Shown here in pieces: positions 23,270-32,900 of a stretch of DNA of 64,000 nt; the stretch's first letter is position 1, and every line of letters begins with the position of its first letter. The position numbers were made by a program, and so were the translations under genes. The stretch is from Erpobdella octoculata (taxonomy: Eukaryota > Annelida > Clitellata > Hirudinida > Erpobdellidae): assembly GCA_963978895.1 (NCBI GenBank), contig OZ022241.1, forward strand, positions 23,214,073-23,278,072. Reading direction: 5' to 3'. The notes under the pieces were generated by a model. It saw only the letters and a list, made by a program, of their open reading frames with translations. It was not told the origin of the DNA and searched no databases.

Positions 23270-23580
23270 GTAGCTAAGCCCAGTTTATCACCGGCCGGGC
23301 CAAGCCGTTATTTTAGAGTCTTCACACGGGCCAGGCCAAACCTCAAATCAAAGTGGGACGGGCCGAGGTTTTTCACTAAGTATATAGATATTTTAGTGAG
23401 TTGGGCCGGGCCAAGCCTGAAGTCAAGGTGGGACGGGCCGAAGTTTTTCATCAAGTATATAGAACTTCTAGGCCTGTAAGAATGGGCCGGGCTTAATTCA
23501 GACGGACTGTGCCGGGCCAGGAGTTTGGGTTTTTAAAACGGGCTGGGCTATGTTGTCGACGGGCCGAGCCGAGACCTAAA
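23270..23580. repeat. GC-rich GGGCCGGGC repeat block
   Basis: Many copies of CGGGCC/GGGCCGGGCC, with an ~84-bp duplication (around 23325-23410 and 23408-23490) built on ACGGGCCGA...TTTTTCA..AAGTATATAGA. It is possibly a non-autonomous DNA transposon relic; no terminal repeats are proven. Confidence 0.6.

Positions 23581-23582
<2 letters not shown>

Positions 23583-23620
<38 letters not shown>
23583..23620. repeat. (TA)n
   Basis: TA tract at the end of PLE-12. Confidence 0.95.
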
Positions 23621-23622
<2 letters not shown>

Positions 23623-23915
23623 TTGAGACACGCTCTAAGAAACACAACTCGCCATTTGGCAGAAACAACTTTTCGAGCCAAATTCTCGACCTTTCGGCAC
23701 AAAACTCTCTGTTCGAGACTACAATTAGCCAAAAACTTTTCCATTAAACTTTTATTGTCAGACCGACGGACCGTTTCAGCTATGTCAGCCATCCTCAGGG
23801 TCAAAAGTAAAACGAGAAAAGTAAACAAACAGAAAGAACCGAAATTGTCAAAGAATTAGCACACTAACAAAAGAAAAAACGAAAAAACACTCTACCTATC
23901 AAATCAAATAAAAAT
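23621..23915 (-). mobile_element. PLE-12 terminal repeat
   Basis: Near-identical inverted copy of 9990-10303 and direct copy of 63419-63716. It carries the overlapping hammerhead and the N-terminal peptide frame (MEKFLANCS...FLRACLKD). It stops at ~23915, where an oppositely oriented PLE RT fragment begins. Confidence 0.85.
23761..23802 (-). ncRNA. Minimal hammerhead ribozyme (PLE type)
   Basis: Same 42-nt sequence as 10123-10164, on the minus strand; all core residues intact. Confidence 0.88.
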
Positions 23916-23932
23916 GAATTATAAAGACGCAT

Positions 23933-24105
23933 AAATTTGATAATCCTGTTCGTCCAATTATCTCGCAATGTCCAAGTCCTACTTATCTCTTGGCAAAGTT
24001 TGTTAACAAAATTATCACACCTTACTGCCCTCATACTTACAGTTTGAAATCCTCTCTGGAATTTGTTGATCTTATTCATGGCTGCAGACAAAGTGGGATT
24101 GCTGC
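23933..24105 (+). pseudogene. PLE reverse-transcriptase fragment
   Basis: Plus-strand codons read NPVRPIISQCPSPTYLLA, then KFVNKIITPY and SLKSSLEFVDLIHG. This is the RPI(V/I)S...SPTY..AK segment typical of Penelope-like RTs, just N-terminal to the palm catalytic residues. It is the only clear PLE RT piece in the window. It is open for 57 codons and is cut at (TA)n 24107. It lies directly against the inverted terminal repeat PLE-12. Confidence 0.8.
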
Positions 24106-24127
24106 ATATATATATATATATATATAT

Positions 24128-24790
24128 TGCGAATAAACTGTGGAATCAATTTATCTTTGAGAAAGCAAGATATAAAAGGTAGGTAACTAACGTACAAGAT
24201 TAGTAAAAACCGAAGCGGAAAATAATTGTAAACAAAACACAGGCCCTGGCCATCATTGCCGACGTCGTCCATGGATCCCCATCACGTGATAACTCCAGTC
24301 TGGAAAGTGTGCGTGGCCGCGGCGTTGGTGACTCGTCGGATGACCGTCTTCCGGTGGAGTCCGTGTCTTCTTTCCAGCTATTTGCTCGACTCGTCAACAA
24401 CGTTAATATAACAATACGACGCGGTAGACGTACCTAGCCTGATTGCGCGCACCTGACAACAATTACCTAGCGCACAGTTGCGTAAATACCTGCGCTGCGG
24501 CCACTATCGCCATGTTTTCGTTTTGTTTACAATTATTTTCCGCTTCGGTTTTTACTAATCTTGTACGTTAGTTACCTACCTTTTATATCTTGCTTTCCAC
24601 TTTCCATACGTTGTTTTTCTATTTCAGTTTTCATTAATGTTTATTCTCGTCGTTTTATAGTTTCATTCTATTTTCGCATTATAGTAAATACATTTTAACT
24701 TCGTAATTTAAAGGGCTCCGAAGATGCTTTTCTGCGAAACCGATCGGTCGATTATGTTGTCGAGTCGATGTCGCCACTTTGTACATCATA
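24128..24790 (+). mobile_element. PLE-11 with 78-bp inverted repeat
   Basis: The plus-strand C-terminal tail (24235-24435) ends VNNVNITIRRGRRT and stop, the usual PLE basic end. It is followed by a 3' region with a degenerate hammerhead at 24713-24755. The 78 bases 24161-24238 are an exact inverted copy of 24520-24597 within the 3' region. Before them, 24128-24160 is a minus-strand PLE N-terminal peptide scrap (LIPQFIRNI). Confidence 0.78.
24713..24755 (+). ncRNA. Degenerate hammerhead of PLE-11
   Basis: GGGCT, then CCGAAGA (core U4 changed to C), a short GC/GC stem II, GCGAAA, the stem III palindrome ACCGATCGGT and C. The 3' half of stem I does not pair. Probably inactive. Confidence 0.6.
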
Positions 24791-25125
24791 AAAGGCCTTG
24801 CACCAGACATGATGGTAATGACAAGGAAGACAGACTGCTCTTTGCAGCATCTTGATTCATACCAGATTGTCAGGAAGATGTTCGTGTACTACAACACACC
24901 TTTTCCTTCATCTGGGCCTGTTCAGTATAGCAGGTTTGATTGAGACGCCAAGAAGAAACTAACTTTCCGATTAACTTTTTTTGAGAAATTAACACTTGAA
25001 ATTAAACCAAAGTATTTTATTGAAATAAAGATTTTGTGACTTGTAATGAATTCTCGAAGAATTGTCATCAGTAGCAATTTTAGTAAGCGCAAACTTTTTA
25101 GTAATGATTTCATGATTTTAAATCA
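24791..25125. other. No recognisable gene
   Basis: Short mixed-complexity sequence; no domain, repeat boundary or long frame that I can support. Confidence 0.5.
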
Positions 25126-25345
25126 TCAAAATCATGATTTTGATATGAAATCATTTTTTGATGGAAAGAAAAAGTGATTTTGATTTCAAAATCACTCTGA
25201 AGTAAATGATTTTGATTTTGATTTCAAAATCACTCTGAAGTAAATGATTTTGATTTCAAAATCACTCTGAAGTAAATAATGTTGATTTTGATTTCAAAAT
25301 CACTCTGAAGTAAATGATTTTGATTTTGACTTCAAATCATTTGAA
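25126..25345. repeat. Tandem repeat of palindromic ~38-bp units
   Basis: Four to five units of TGATTTTGATTTCAAAATCA plus CTCTGAAGTAAA, mostly 32 or 38 bp long. The first 20 bases of each unit are almost a perfect palindrome. Confidence 0.85.
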
Positions 25346-25365
25346 ATGTGATTTTACCCAACACT

Positions 25366-25530
25366 GCAACTGCTGAATCTATTCCTGTCACAATACATGA
25401 GCCTACAAGACCAGTCTCTTATACAGCAAACACGTCAGAAGGCAAGCAAATGAAACGCCACATAGACCTTATTCGGAAGCGCACAGTAAAATGCAAGAGT
25501 GAACGAGTGAGTCAGAGTGAATGAGAAAAA
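25366..25530 (+). pseudogene. Possible Gypsy-type integrase C-terminal remnant
   Basis: The plus-strand frame reads TRPVSYTANTSEGKQMKRHI then DLIRKRTVK. This resembles the GPVSY...DG...RRHIDQIR segment near the end of Ty3/Gypsy integrases. No other LTR-element domain or LTR is visible, so this is only a suggestive trace of about 40 residues. Confidence 0.4.
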
Positions 25531-26379
25531 GAGAGAGAGAAGTAATTTGTTAGGTCTTGAGTTGCTTCCTCTATGAAATTATTTATTTGAAATGATCAAT
25601 TCAAATATTTTAGAGCGTAGAATATACTCGATAATTCTTAGAATATATAACTTCCACACTGTAAATTATTTATATATAACAGAGTTAGTGTCCTTACTAG
25701 CTACATGACTTGAATATATTTTTTAAGAAATTCATTGTAAAGAGCTAAAATGTTTCAATAAGAAATCTATAAGTTTAATTATTATTGGCAAATCGTGCGC
25801 AAAATACAGACAAGATGATTAATCATAGCAGCGTATCTATTATCATCCATCATCTCTTTAATAACTTTTTGTTAATAATTTTTTAATGCAACAGTCTCCA
25901 CAAAGTAAAACCCTTTCGTCTGAATGTAAAACAATTATTATCTTCAAACGATACAATCTACGAATGAGAATAATCTGGTGTTTAAACTTAATCATTGATG
26001 CAAATTATACGGAATAGAATATGGCGTCTCGAAGCGACATCCTTGATATCTCACAAAGTCATTAACTAAATTTAAAACTATATAAAATATAGTTTTATTT
26101 CTTACCTGAAAAATGTAAGAAACATACAAAATTCAGAAAAAGCAATAAGTAATGAATATGAATGTAGCAAATGCGTTGAATTTCATGCAAATCTGACTGC
26201 AGCAATGATTTTCAATAACCAGAATAGCAGGTGCTCGTCTGAGTCATAATTTCCATATCGTACTGATGGTGGTAATGTGTTGATGTTATGGAGTGCTGGT
26301 GTATTGACGTAGTACAACCGTTAATATATATATATACAGTAAATTGGCTCGATATTTTCAGATAAACATTGAAATACGC
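25531..26379. other. AT-rich stretch without a gene
   Basis: No long frame or known family seen; a short (TA) tract at 26322-26334. Confidence 0.5.
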
Positions 26380-27655
26380 AGGCCATTAGAGTAGAAGAAA
26401 ATATAATAAAAAGATAGTTTATGATAATGGTAAACCTCTTAAAAAAGACTTCAAGATAAATCTTCACATCTACTACAATAACATGGCCACACATAATTTT
26501 ATTCTAAAAAAAATCCGGTCACTTCCAACAATAAATTAAAATGAAAGTAATATTGTCTATCGATTTACATGTCCATATCACCATGATATATCCTGCTGCT
26601 ACATAGGGCACACCAAAACAACTTTAGCGAGGAGATTAACGATGCACACTAAAGGAGGGAGTATCAAAGAGCACCTAAAAACTCATCACCAAGTCCATGT
26701 CAGTAGAGCACTTTTGGATGATAATACAGAAATTATTCGTAGAGAGCGATGTCCTGCAAGGCTTAAGTTATATGAAACATTGTATATATCCAGAGACAAA
26801 CCAAAGAATTATATGCAAAAAGATTGTTCGGATGGTACACTGTCTCTATTCAATATTGCTTGCATGGATGTAAAAAAAAAGAAAAATGTAACTGATCAAA
26901 AAAATGGTCGGTTTGTTGGTGTTGGTCCGCTTACGGTTGATTCTCTGGTTGTGCAACAGAAGAAAGTTGCACAACCATAGAATCAACCGTAACCCTAACC
27001 CTAACTCTAACCCTAACACTAACCCAATGTTTTTTCTGATGGTAATAGCAAAGGCACCTCTTATACGGACTGTGTGTTATCAGACATGAAAGCTTGTGAT
27101 GGTATGGTAAATGTTTGTTCTTCAAAGATCGAAGAAGATTTAGTAAAAATTGTGGTGAAAACTGGTAGTTTCTTAAGGATTTTTGAAGAGAAATTACTAA
27201 AAAAGATGGTGGTCACTGATGGTACTTTGGAGATTGTGAAAGAGGTTTTTGGTGCAAAATCTGGCAAAGACCGATGTTTTCACAAAGAATGTAAGAGAAT
27301 GCATGGTGAAAACCTCCACAGCAACTGATGTGACGGTGACAGATGTTTCCTCAGATATTTTGAAAAAAAAATTTGATGCAGAATGTGGCGGTGACGGATG
27401 GTTCGTCAGAAACTGTGAAAGAGGGCTTGTTGGATGATGTTGTGGTGACTTATGGCTCTTCAGGGCTTTTGAAGGATGGTTAAATGTAACGGCGACTGGC
27501 GTTTCATCGGAAATCATAAAAGAGGGATAATTTCAGAATGAGATGATTGGTGAAAGTTCTTAAGTTTTTTCGTAGGACATTCAGATCACAAACGTGTTTA
27601 CTCATCTGGATGATAATCAAAATATAACCGTTAGACGGAAAGACAAACGAAGATG
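26380..27655 (+). pseudogene. PLE-14 GIY-YIG endonuclease and tail
   Basis: The plus strand holds the RT-EN linker (LKKDFKINLHIYYNNMATHN), a stop near 26540, then the nuclease: IVYRFTCPYHHD, CCYIGHT, the LARR arginine and YETLYIS at the conserved Glu helix. The tail contains degenerate repeats (VVTDGTLEIVKE, VTDVSSDILKK, VTDGSSETVKE) broken by frameshifts and by a hairpin plus telomere-like insertion at 26933-27025. It ends NQNITVRRKDKRR and stop at 27655. The nuclease is closest to PLE-1 in wording. Confidence 0.82.
26933..27027. repeat. 25-bp hairpin followed by (CCCTAA) telomere-like repeat
   Basis: The arms 26933-26957 and 26966-26990 pair at 24 of 25 positions with an 8-nt loop. Immediately after come six imperfect TAACCC units (to ~27026). 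The whole lies within the PLE-14 coding tail. Confidence 0.85.
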
Positions 27656-27940
27656 AAAACTTTTAATTTAATATTGTGTATAATATTAGTATGGGAATTT
27701 TTATGATGTTGGACTTTTGTCAGATTTTGCTGCGCTCAAATGGAAACACGATCAATCACGTAGTTTAAATTATTTTCTGATTAATTTGAATGTTTGCTGA
27801 GATTTATTATTCTGGTTTTAACTTATTTTGTCTTAATTTTAGATTATTTATTGCTCGGAATCGGAACTGTCTTTATTATGTGTGGTAAGCCTAGAAATTG
27901 TTTTGAAAACAAACCTGAGGATAGCTGTCAGAAAAGAACA
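27656..27940 (+). mobile_element. PLE-14 3' region
   Basis: AT-rich 3' region of PLE-14. CCTGAGGATAGC near 27914 resembles the first half of the PLE hammerhead, but no GAAA half follows because the RLE family 3 end begins. Confidence 0.5.
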
Positions 27941-28087
27941 AAGACATTTTCTGCCGGAGGACGCTCGTCCGTCGAACGTGGCTCGCCCCCCTTAGAACGT
28001 CAAGAAATTAAAGAGCCGAAACGTTTGCTCGAGGGGGGGGGGGTTTCTTCTGATAACCTCCACAGAAAAGCTCTTCAGGAGTGCACA
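27941..28087 (+). mobile_element. RLE family 3, 3'-end fragment
   Basis: No coding sequence is present. The block has the same order of structural elements as the 3' ends of RLE families 1 and 2: GTGGCTC, a CCCCCC arm, AACGT, CAAGAA, GAGCC, GAAACGTT, a G-run and TTCTTCTGA. It ends in ACACACACA directly at (CATA)n, like them. It is probably a severely 5'-truncated copy of a third related element. Confidence 0.65.
27961..28043 (+). promoter_or_regulatory. RLE 3' pseudoknot-like RNA element (family 3)
   Basis: Pairings: GGCTC (27980-27984) with GAGCC (28013-28017); AACGT (27996-28000) with ACGTT (28021-28025); C-run (27986-27991) with the G-run (28033-28043). The first pairing crosses the others. 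The same topology with different bases occurs in families 1 and 2. Confidence 0.7.
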
Positions 28088-28312
28088 CACACACACATAC
28101 ATACATACATACATACATACATACATACATACATACATACATACATACATACATACATACATACATACATACATACATGCATACATACATACATACATAC
28201 ATACATACATACGTACATAAACACACACAGACACACACATGCACATACACATACATACATACACATATACATACATACGCACATACATACATGCATGCAT
28301 ACATACATGCAT
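28088..28312. repeat. (CATA)n with CACA variants
   Basis: Tetranucleotide tract following the RLE family 3 end. Confidence 0.97.
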
Positions 28313-28775
28313 ACATAATCCCGTTCACGCTCACGCTCATTTTCTCCTTTCCACTCTTTCCTAATTTCTTTTAGCCCATAAAACGTAAAATAGATTTGCG
28401 AAAAGTTGTTTGAAGCCTTCAAACGTTGTTACGTAAACTAAATTTTAATTTTATTACACAAATTACCTTTGATGGTCGTACATAGGCACTTTCGGCCTGG
28501 AAAGTTTTTTAGCCTACCTGAGCCGGGAGATCGGAGTTGGGAGTCCAAACATTCTTAACATTCATCCCCTGTATAAAAACTACCTCCTTGCCAAATTTCA
28601 TCCAGATCGCTCTCCCGCTCCGCTCATTTTGTGACCAATTTAAATTTTTTTCACAAAAATCTAACATTGCCTCTCAAGCTTGTGTAAAAATTGCACTACG
28701 ATTGAATGAATGGTGTAGCAATGCATAAAGGCCATCTATACTTACATACATATTTTCATTTATATATATATATAC
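28313..28775 (+). mobile_element. RTE-like 3' tail (copy 1)
   Basis: Non-coding repeat that recurs at 62403-62855 in the same position after (CATA)n. It contains CTCCTTGCCAAATTTCATCCAGATCG-type text and GAATGGTGTAGCAATGCATAAAGG, then a CATA/TA-rich tail. This resembles the 3' ends of RTE-type LINEs, but no coding part confirms the class. The later part recurs at 29225-29375. Confidence 0.5.
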
Positions 28776-29181
28776 TAGCGGAGGTACCCGGCGTTGCCCG
28801 GGGTTTTTAAAGGTTTTTCTAATGCTTGTCTCTCTCGCTCCCGTTTCCTTCCCCGCTTGTTTTCCCGCTCCCGGTCGCTTTTCCGTTCCTGCTTGTTCTC
28901 CAGTTCTCGGTCGATTTTTCCTCCCGGTGGCTTTCCCGTTCCCGGTCGGTTTTTTGCTCCAGGCCGTTTTTCCGCTTCCAGACGCTTTCCCGTTTCCGGT
29001 TTTTTTCCGCTCCCGGTCGATTTCGCGTTCCGGGTTGCTTTCCCGCTCCCGGTCACTTTTCCTCTCTCGGTCGCTTTTCCGCTCCCGGTTGCTTTCCCGT
29101 TCCCGGTCGCTTTCTCGGTCGCGTTCCCTTTCCCGCTCGATCTTTTGCTCTCAGTTGGCTTCCCGTTTCCGCTCATTTATG

Positions 29182-29187
<6 letters not shown>
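28776..29187 (+). repeat. CCCGGCGTTGCCCGGGG module and ~18-bp GC-rich minisatellite
   Basis: It begins ACTAGCGGAGGTACCCGG, CGTTGCCCGGGGTTTTTAAAGG, then degenerate ~18-20 bp units of the type TTTCCCGCTCCCGGTCGC. Related blocks lie at 29376-29520, 63000-63190 and, inverted, 46213-46300. The long frames here are artefacts of the repeat. Confidence 0.75.
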
Positions 29188-29216
<29 letters not shown>

Positions 29217-29526
29217 CACCGCTCGCTCACCCGCTCCACTCTGCTCATTTTGAGACGGATTTCAAATTTTTTTCTCTATATTTGATTCCCCTTGACTCTC
29301 TAAAGTTGTGTGAAAATTTAATTACGATCGGATGAATGGTGTAGCAATGCATAAAGGACATACATACATACATATTGCCCGGGGTTTTTAGAGGTTTACC
29401 GAATGCGTTTCTTTTTTGCTCCCGTTTCCTTCCCGCTTGCGCTCCCGCTCCAGGTCGTTATCTGTTCCCTGTCGCTTTCCCGCTCATTCTTTCGCTCTCA
29501 GTTGCCCCCCCCCCTAGATCCGATTC
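29188..29526 (+). mobile_element. (TA)n, RTE-like tail and short GC-rich module
   Basis: 29188-29213 is (TA)n. 29225-29375 repeats the last third of the RTE-like tail (GATGAATGGTGTAGCAATGC). 29376-29520 repeats the CCCGGGGTTTTTAGAGG module and minisatellite. Confidence 0.6.
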
Positions 29527-29699
29527 TACATACATACATACATACATGCATACATACATACATACATACATACATACATACATACATACATACATACATA
29601 CATACATACATACATACATACATACATACATACATACATACATACATACATACATACATACATACATACATACATACATACATACATACATACATACAT
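29527..29699. repeat. (CATA)n
   Basis: About 170 bp of near-perfect CATA repeat immediately 5' of RLE family 1 copy 1. Confidence 0.97.
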
Positions 29700-29928
29700 C
29701 TATACTTGAATCTTTCCAACAGCACTAAGCACAACAGCATCTTGGAGAGACAAGAACTACGGGTGTCTTGGCCTGGCTAGCCGGGGCACATTTCCGTCTT
29801 CGCATGCTACATCTACAACAAAAGAATTATGCCCCCAGAGCTCTTACCGAAAGGGGGGGGAGAATGGTGAGCTCCTCAATGGACTACAGGATGATGAACC
29901 GGCTTTTCCAAGGAACCCTGATGGGGGT

Positions 29929-32900
29929 TTGCCCGTGTTGTGTGTGTGTGGAAAAAGCTTTAAGACAGTCCGAGGAATGAAAGTTCACAGAACAAAAATG
30001 GGATGTCTTCCCGCTTCTGTTCGCCGCCCATTATCTCTCAGTGCGGGCTCAGTTTCGTCGGCTCAAGAAGTTCTAGAACCCATCCATGTTCCACAGATTG
30101 CTTTCGACGGAGGAACTGAATGTGTTTGTGGAAGAAGATTTAAGTCAATTCGCGGAATGAATGTTCATAAAACTAAAATGGGTTGTCAAACTGCTATCAA
30201 TCAACGCTCTGCTTCAACCAAGGAGGCAGGTAACACGTCTGACTACGCCGGGCCGGAAGCTAACCACAGCCCCGACAAAGTCTCTGATTCAGAAGCAGAT
30301 GTAAATTCAGAACCCAAGACAAGAATTAAATTTCCGAAAGCAATTGACACTTCAGCTTGGTCAACATTAGACTTGGAGTTGACGAGATTACTCAAAGCCC
30401 AGTTGAGGGAGAATCCACAACTCGATATGAAAACCTTCTCAGAAATTATCTACAAAAAATGTTTTGATTCATTTGGTGTGGTCCAGAAAAACCCGGTTCA
30501 CACGCATGCAGCAGTATCCAGACGGCAGAGAGAAATTGAAAAATTAAAGAAGGAGCGAAAGAAACTCAGGCGACAATGGAGAATCGCAGAGGGGGTCGAA
30601 AAAGTTGGTCTGTCTGAACTGTGGCGGGATGTAAAAAATCGGCTCCGGGCTCTCAGGGCTGCAGAAAGACTCCGGAAAAAGAAAAGTGAGCAAAAGAAAG
30701 CCAGATGCAAATTCATGGAAAATCCATTTTGCTTCGGAAAAAGTTTGCTGGATCCACCAAAATCTGGCACTCTTCGAGCGACAAAACAAGAATTAGATGA
30801 TCACTTCCGTTTGGCGTTCAAAGATCCTCTTAGCGATTCAGAGCTGCCGGAAAGAACTGATTTTCCCGAAGTACAGTTGCCGAAAGTGGCTTTCGACGGT
30901 GGAGAGATAAAGATGAATGAAGTATCTCAGTTTCTAAAAAAAACGAGGAACAAATCTGCCCCAGGTCCCAACGGCATTCCATATTTGTTATACAAGAGAT
31001 GTCCAGGCGTGCAAAAGCTGCTCTACAACCGTTTAAAGATTGCATGGCGATCTAGATGCGTAGATAGGGAATGGCAGAAGGCGGAGGGAGTTTTCATCCC
31101 CAAAGAAAAAGATTCGGTCAATATCAACCAATTCCGACCAATCTCACTTTTGAACGTGGAGGGAAAAATATTTTTTGCTGTTCTGGCCAAGAGGCTCACG
31201 GATTTTGCAATTCGTAATGAGTACATTGACAGATCCGTGCAAAAAGGAGGAGTCCCCGGAGTACCGGGATGTATCGAGCACTCATCCATGATTTGGGAGG
31301 CCATCAAAAGAGCAAAACAAAACCAACTCAGCCTGCATGTGGTCTGGCTTGATTTAGCAAACGCGTACGGGACTGTTCGCCATCAATTGCTCTGGAAGAC
31401 ACTCAAAAGGCACAATGTTCCAGAATTCCTCATCGATGTTCTGCAACAGTATTTTCGCCGTTTTAGGCTACGTCTGTCAACATCGACGTGCTCCACAGAG
31501 TGGTTCAACTTGCGGGTCGGAATTGCTATGGGGTGTTCAATTTCTCCCATCCTATTTGTTCTGGCTATGCAATTATTGCTCGGTTCGATTGCATCTGGGG
31601 TTCAGGATGTTTACCTGGGAAAAGGAATTTTCATGCCATCAATAAAAGCCTTCATGGACGACACTACTCTTATCTTGAATCACTGCGGCGAAATGCGCCG
31701 TATTCTTCAAAATTTCAACGACTTGTTGTCCTGGTGTGGAATGAAGTTCAAGCCAGCCAAATCGAGAAGCCTTTCTTTGCGACATGGAGAGATTGATGGT
31801 TTTGTCTCATTCTCGGTGGCTGGTTGCGAAATCCCAACAATCCAGCAAGAGCCTGTGAAAAGCTTGGGAAGATGGTACAACGTCTCCATGAATGATGTGA
31901 ATCGGAGCAGCATCGTTCTGCAGGGCTTGGTTGAGGACCTGAGGAAAATCAATTCAACCGAGCTGCAGGGAAAGTTCAAGGTATGGCTGGTACAGCTTGT
32001 TTTGATACCGAGGTTGCTATGGCCATTAACAATCTATGAGATATGTTTATCTCACGTGGAGCGAATGGAGAAGAAAATGAACTGCTGCATTCGGAAATGG
32101 CTAGGACTTCCACCGGCGTTAACAACTTTAGCTCTATATAGTAAGCCAGCTAAGTTAGCTCTTCCATTCAAGTCTCTAGTAGAAGAGTACAAGATTAGCA
32201 AGATACGGACACAGTTGATGCTGGACAACTCTTCAGACCAATGTATCGTGAACGTGGGCCCATCAGTTGGATCGGGAAAAGACTGGACTGCAGGGAGGGA
32301 CATCCGTGAAGCCGAGGGATCTTTGCAATGGTCTGAAAAGCTCGGAGCAGTGCAACCGGGACGGCTCGGTCTGGGTTGGTTCCATCATGTGTGGTGGTCT
32401 AAGGCCTCGTCGCAGGAAAGGACAAACCTGATTATTCAAGACAGAAGGCGAGCAATGGAGTTGGAAAGAGTGCAGTTAGGTGCTCAGATGTCGCAACAGG
32501 GCGATTGGACTAGATGGGAGGCGGCAGTTCAACATTCGATGACATGGAATGATTTGTGGCGTTACTCGCCCATCCGCCTATCTTTAGTGATTAGAGCGAT
32601 GTATGATCAACTGCCGACAGCTTCGAACTTAGTGAAGTGGGGAAAGCTTGAAAATGAAGCCTGCAAGCTGTGTGAGAAAACAGAAACTCTGATTCATATT
32701 CTCTCATGTTGTCCGTATGCTTTGGCAAAGGGAAGATCCACGTGGCGCCACAATGAGGTTCTAAGAGAGATACTGGGCATTATCAAGGAGAACTGCAGAC
32801 TAGCCAATTCGATGCAGTTGTGCCCCAGAAGAAAAGTTTATTTCTTGAGAAAAGGCTTGCAGCACTTGGGCCGCAGAAAGGCAAGTACGAGAAGAGAATC

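Noticed and set aside
28088..28312. Long frames encoding HTYIHTYI or CMYVCMYV in CATA tracts, and IYIYIY in TA tracts
   Set aside because: They are translations of microsatellites, open in several frames on both strands; not genes.
28822..29335. 140-170 codon Arg/Ser/Phe/Pro-rich frames at 28.8-29.3 kb
   Set aside because: All three forward frames are open because the underlying ~18-bp repeat lacks stops; no domain or conservation.
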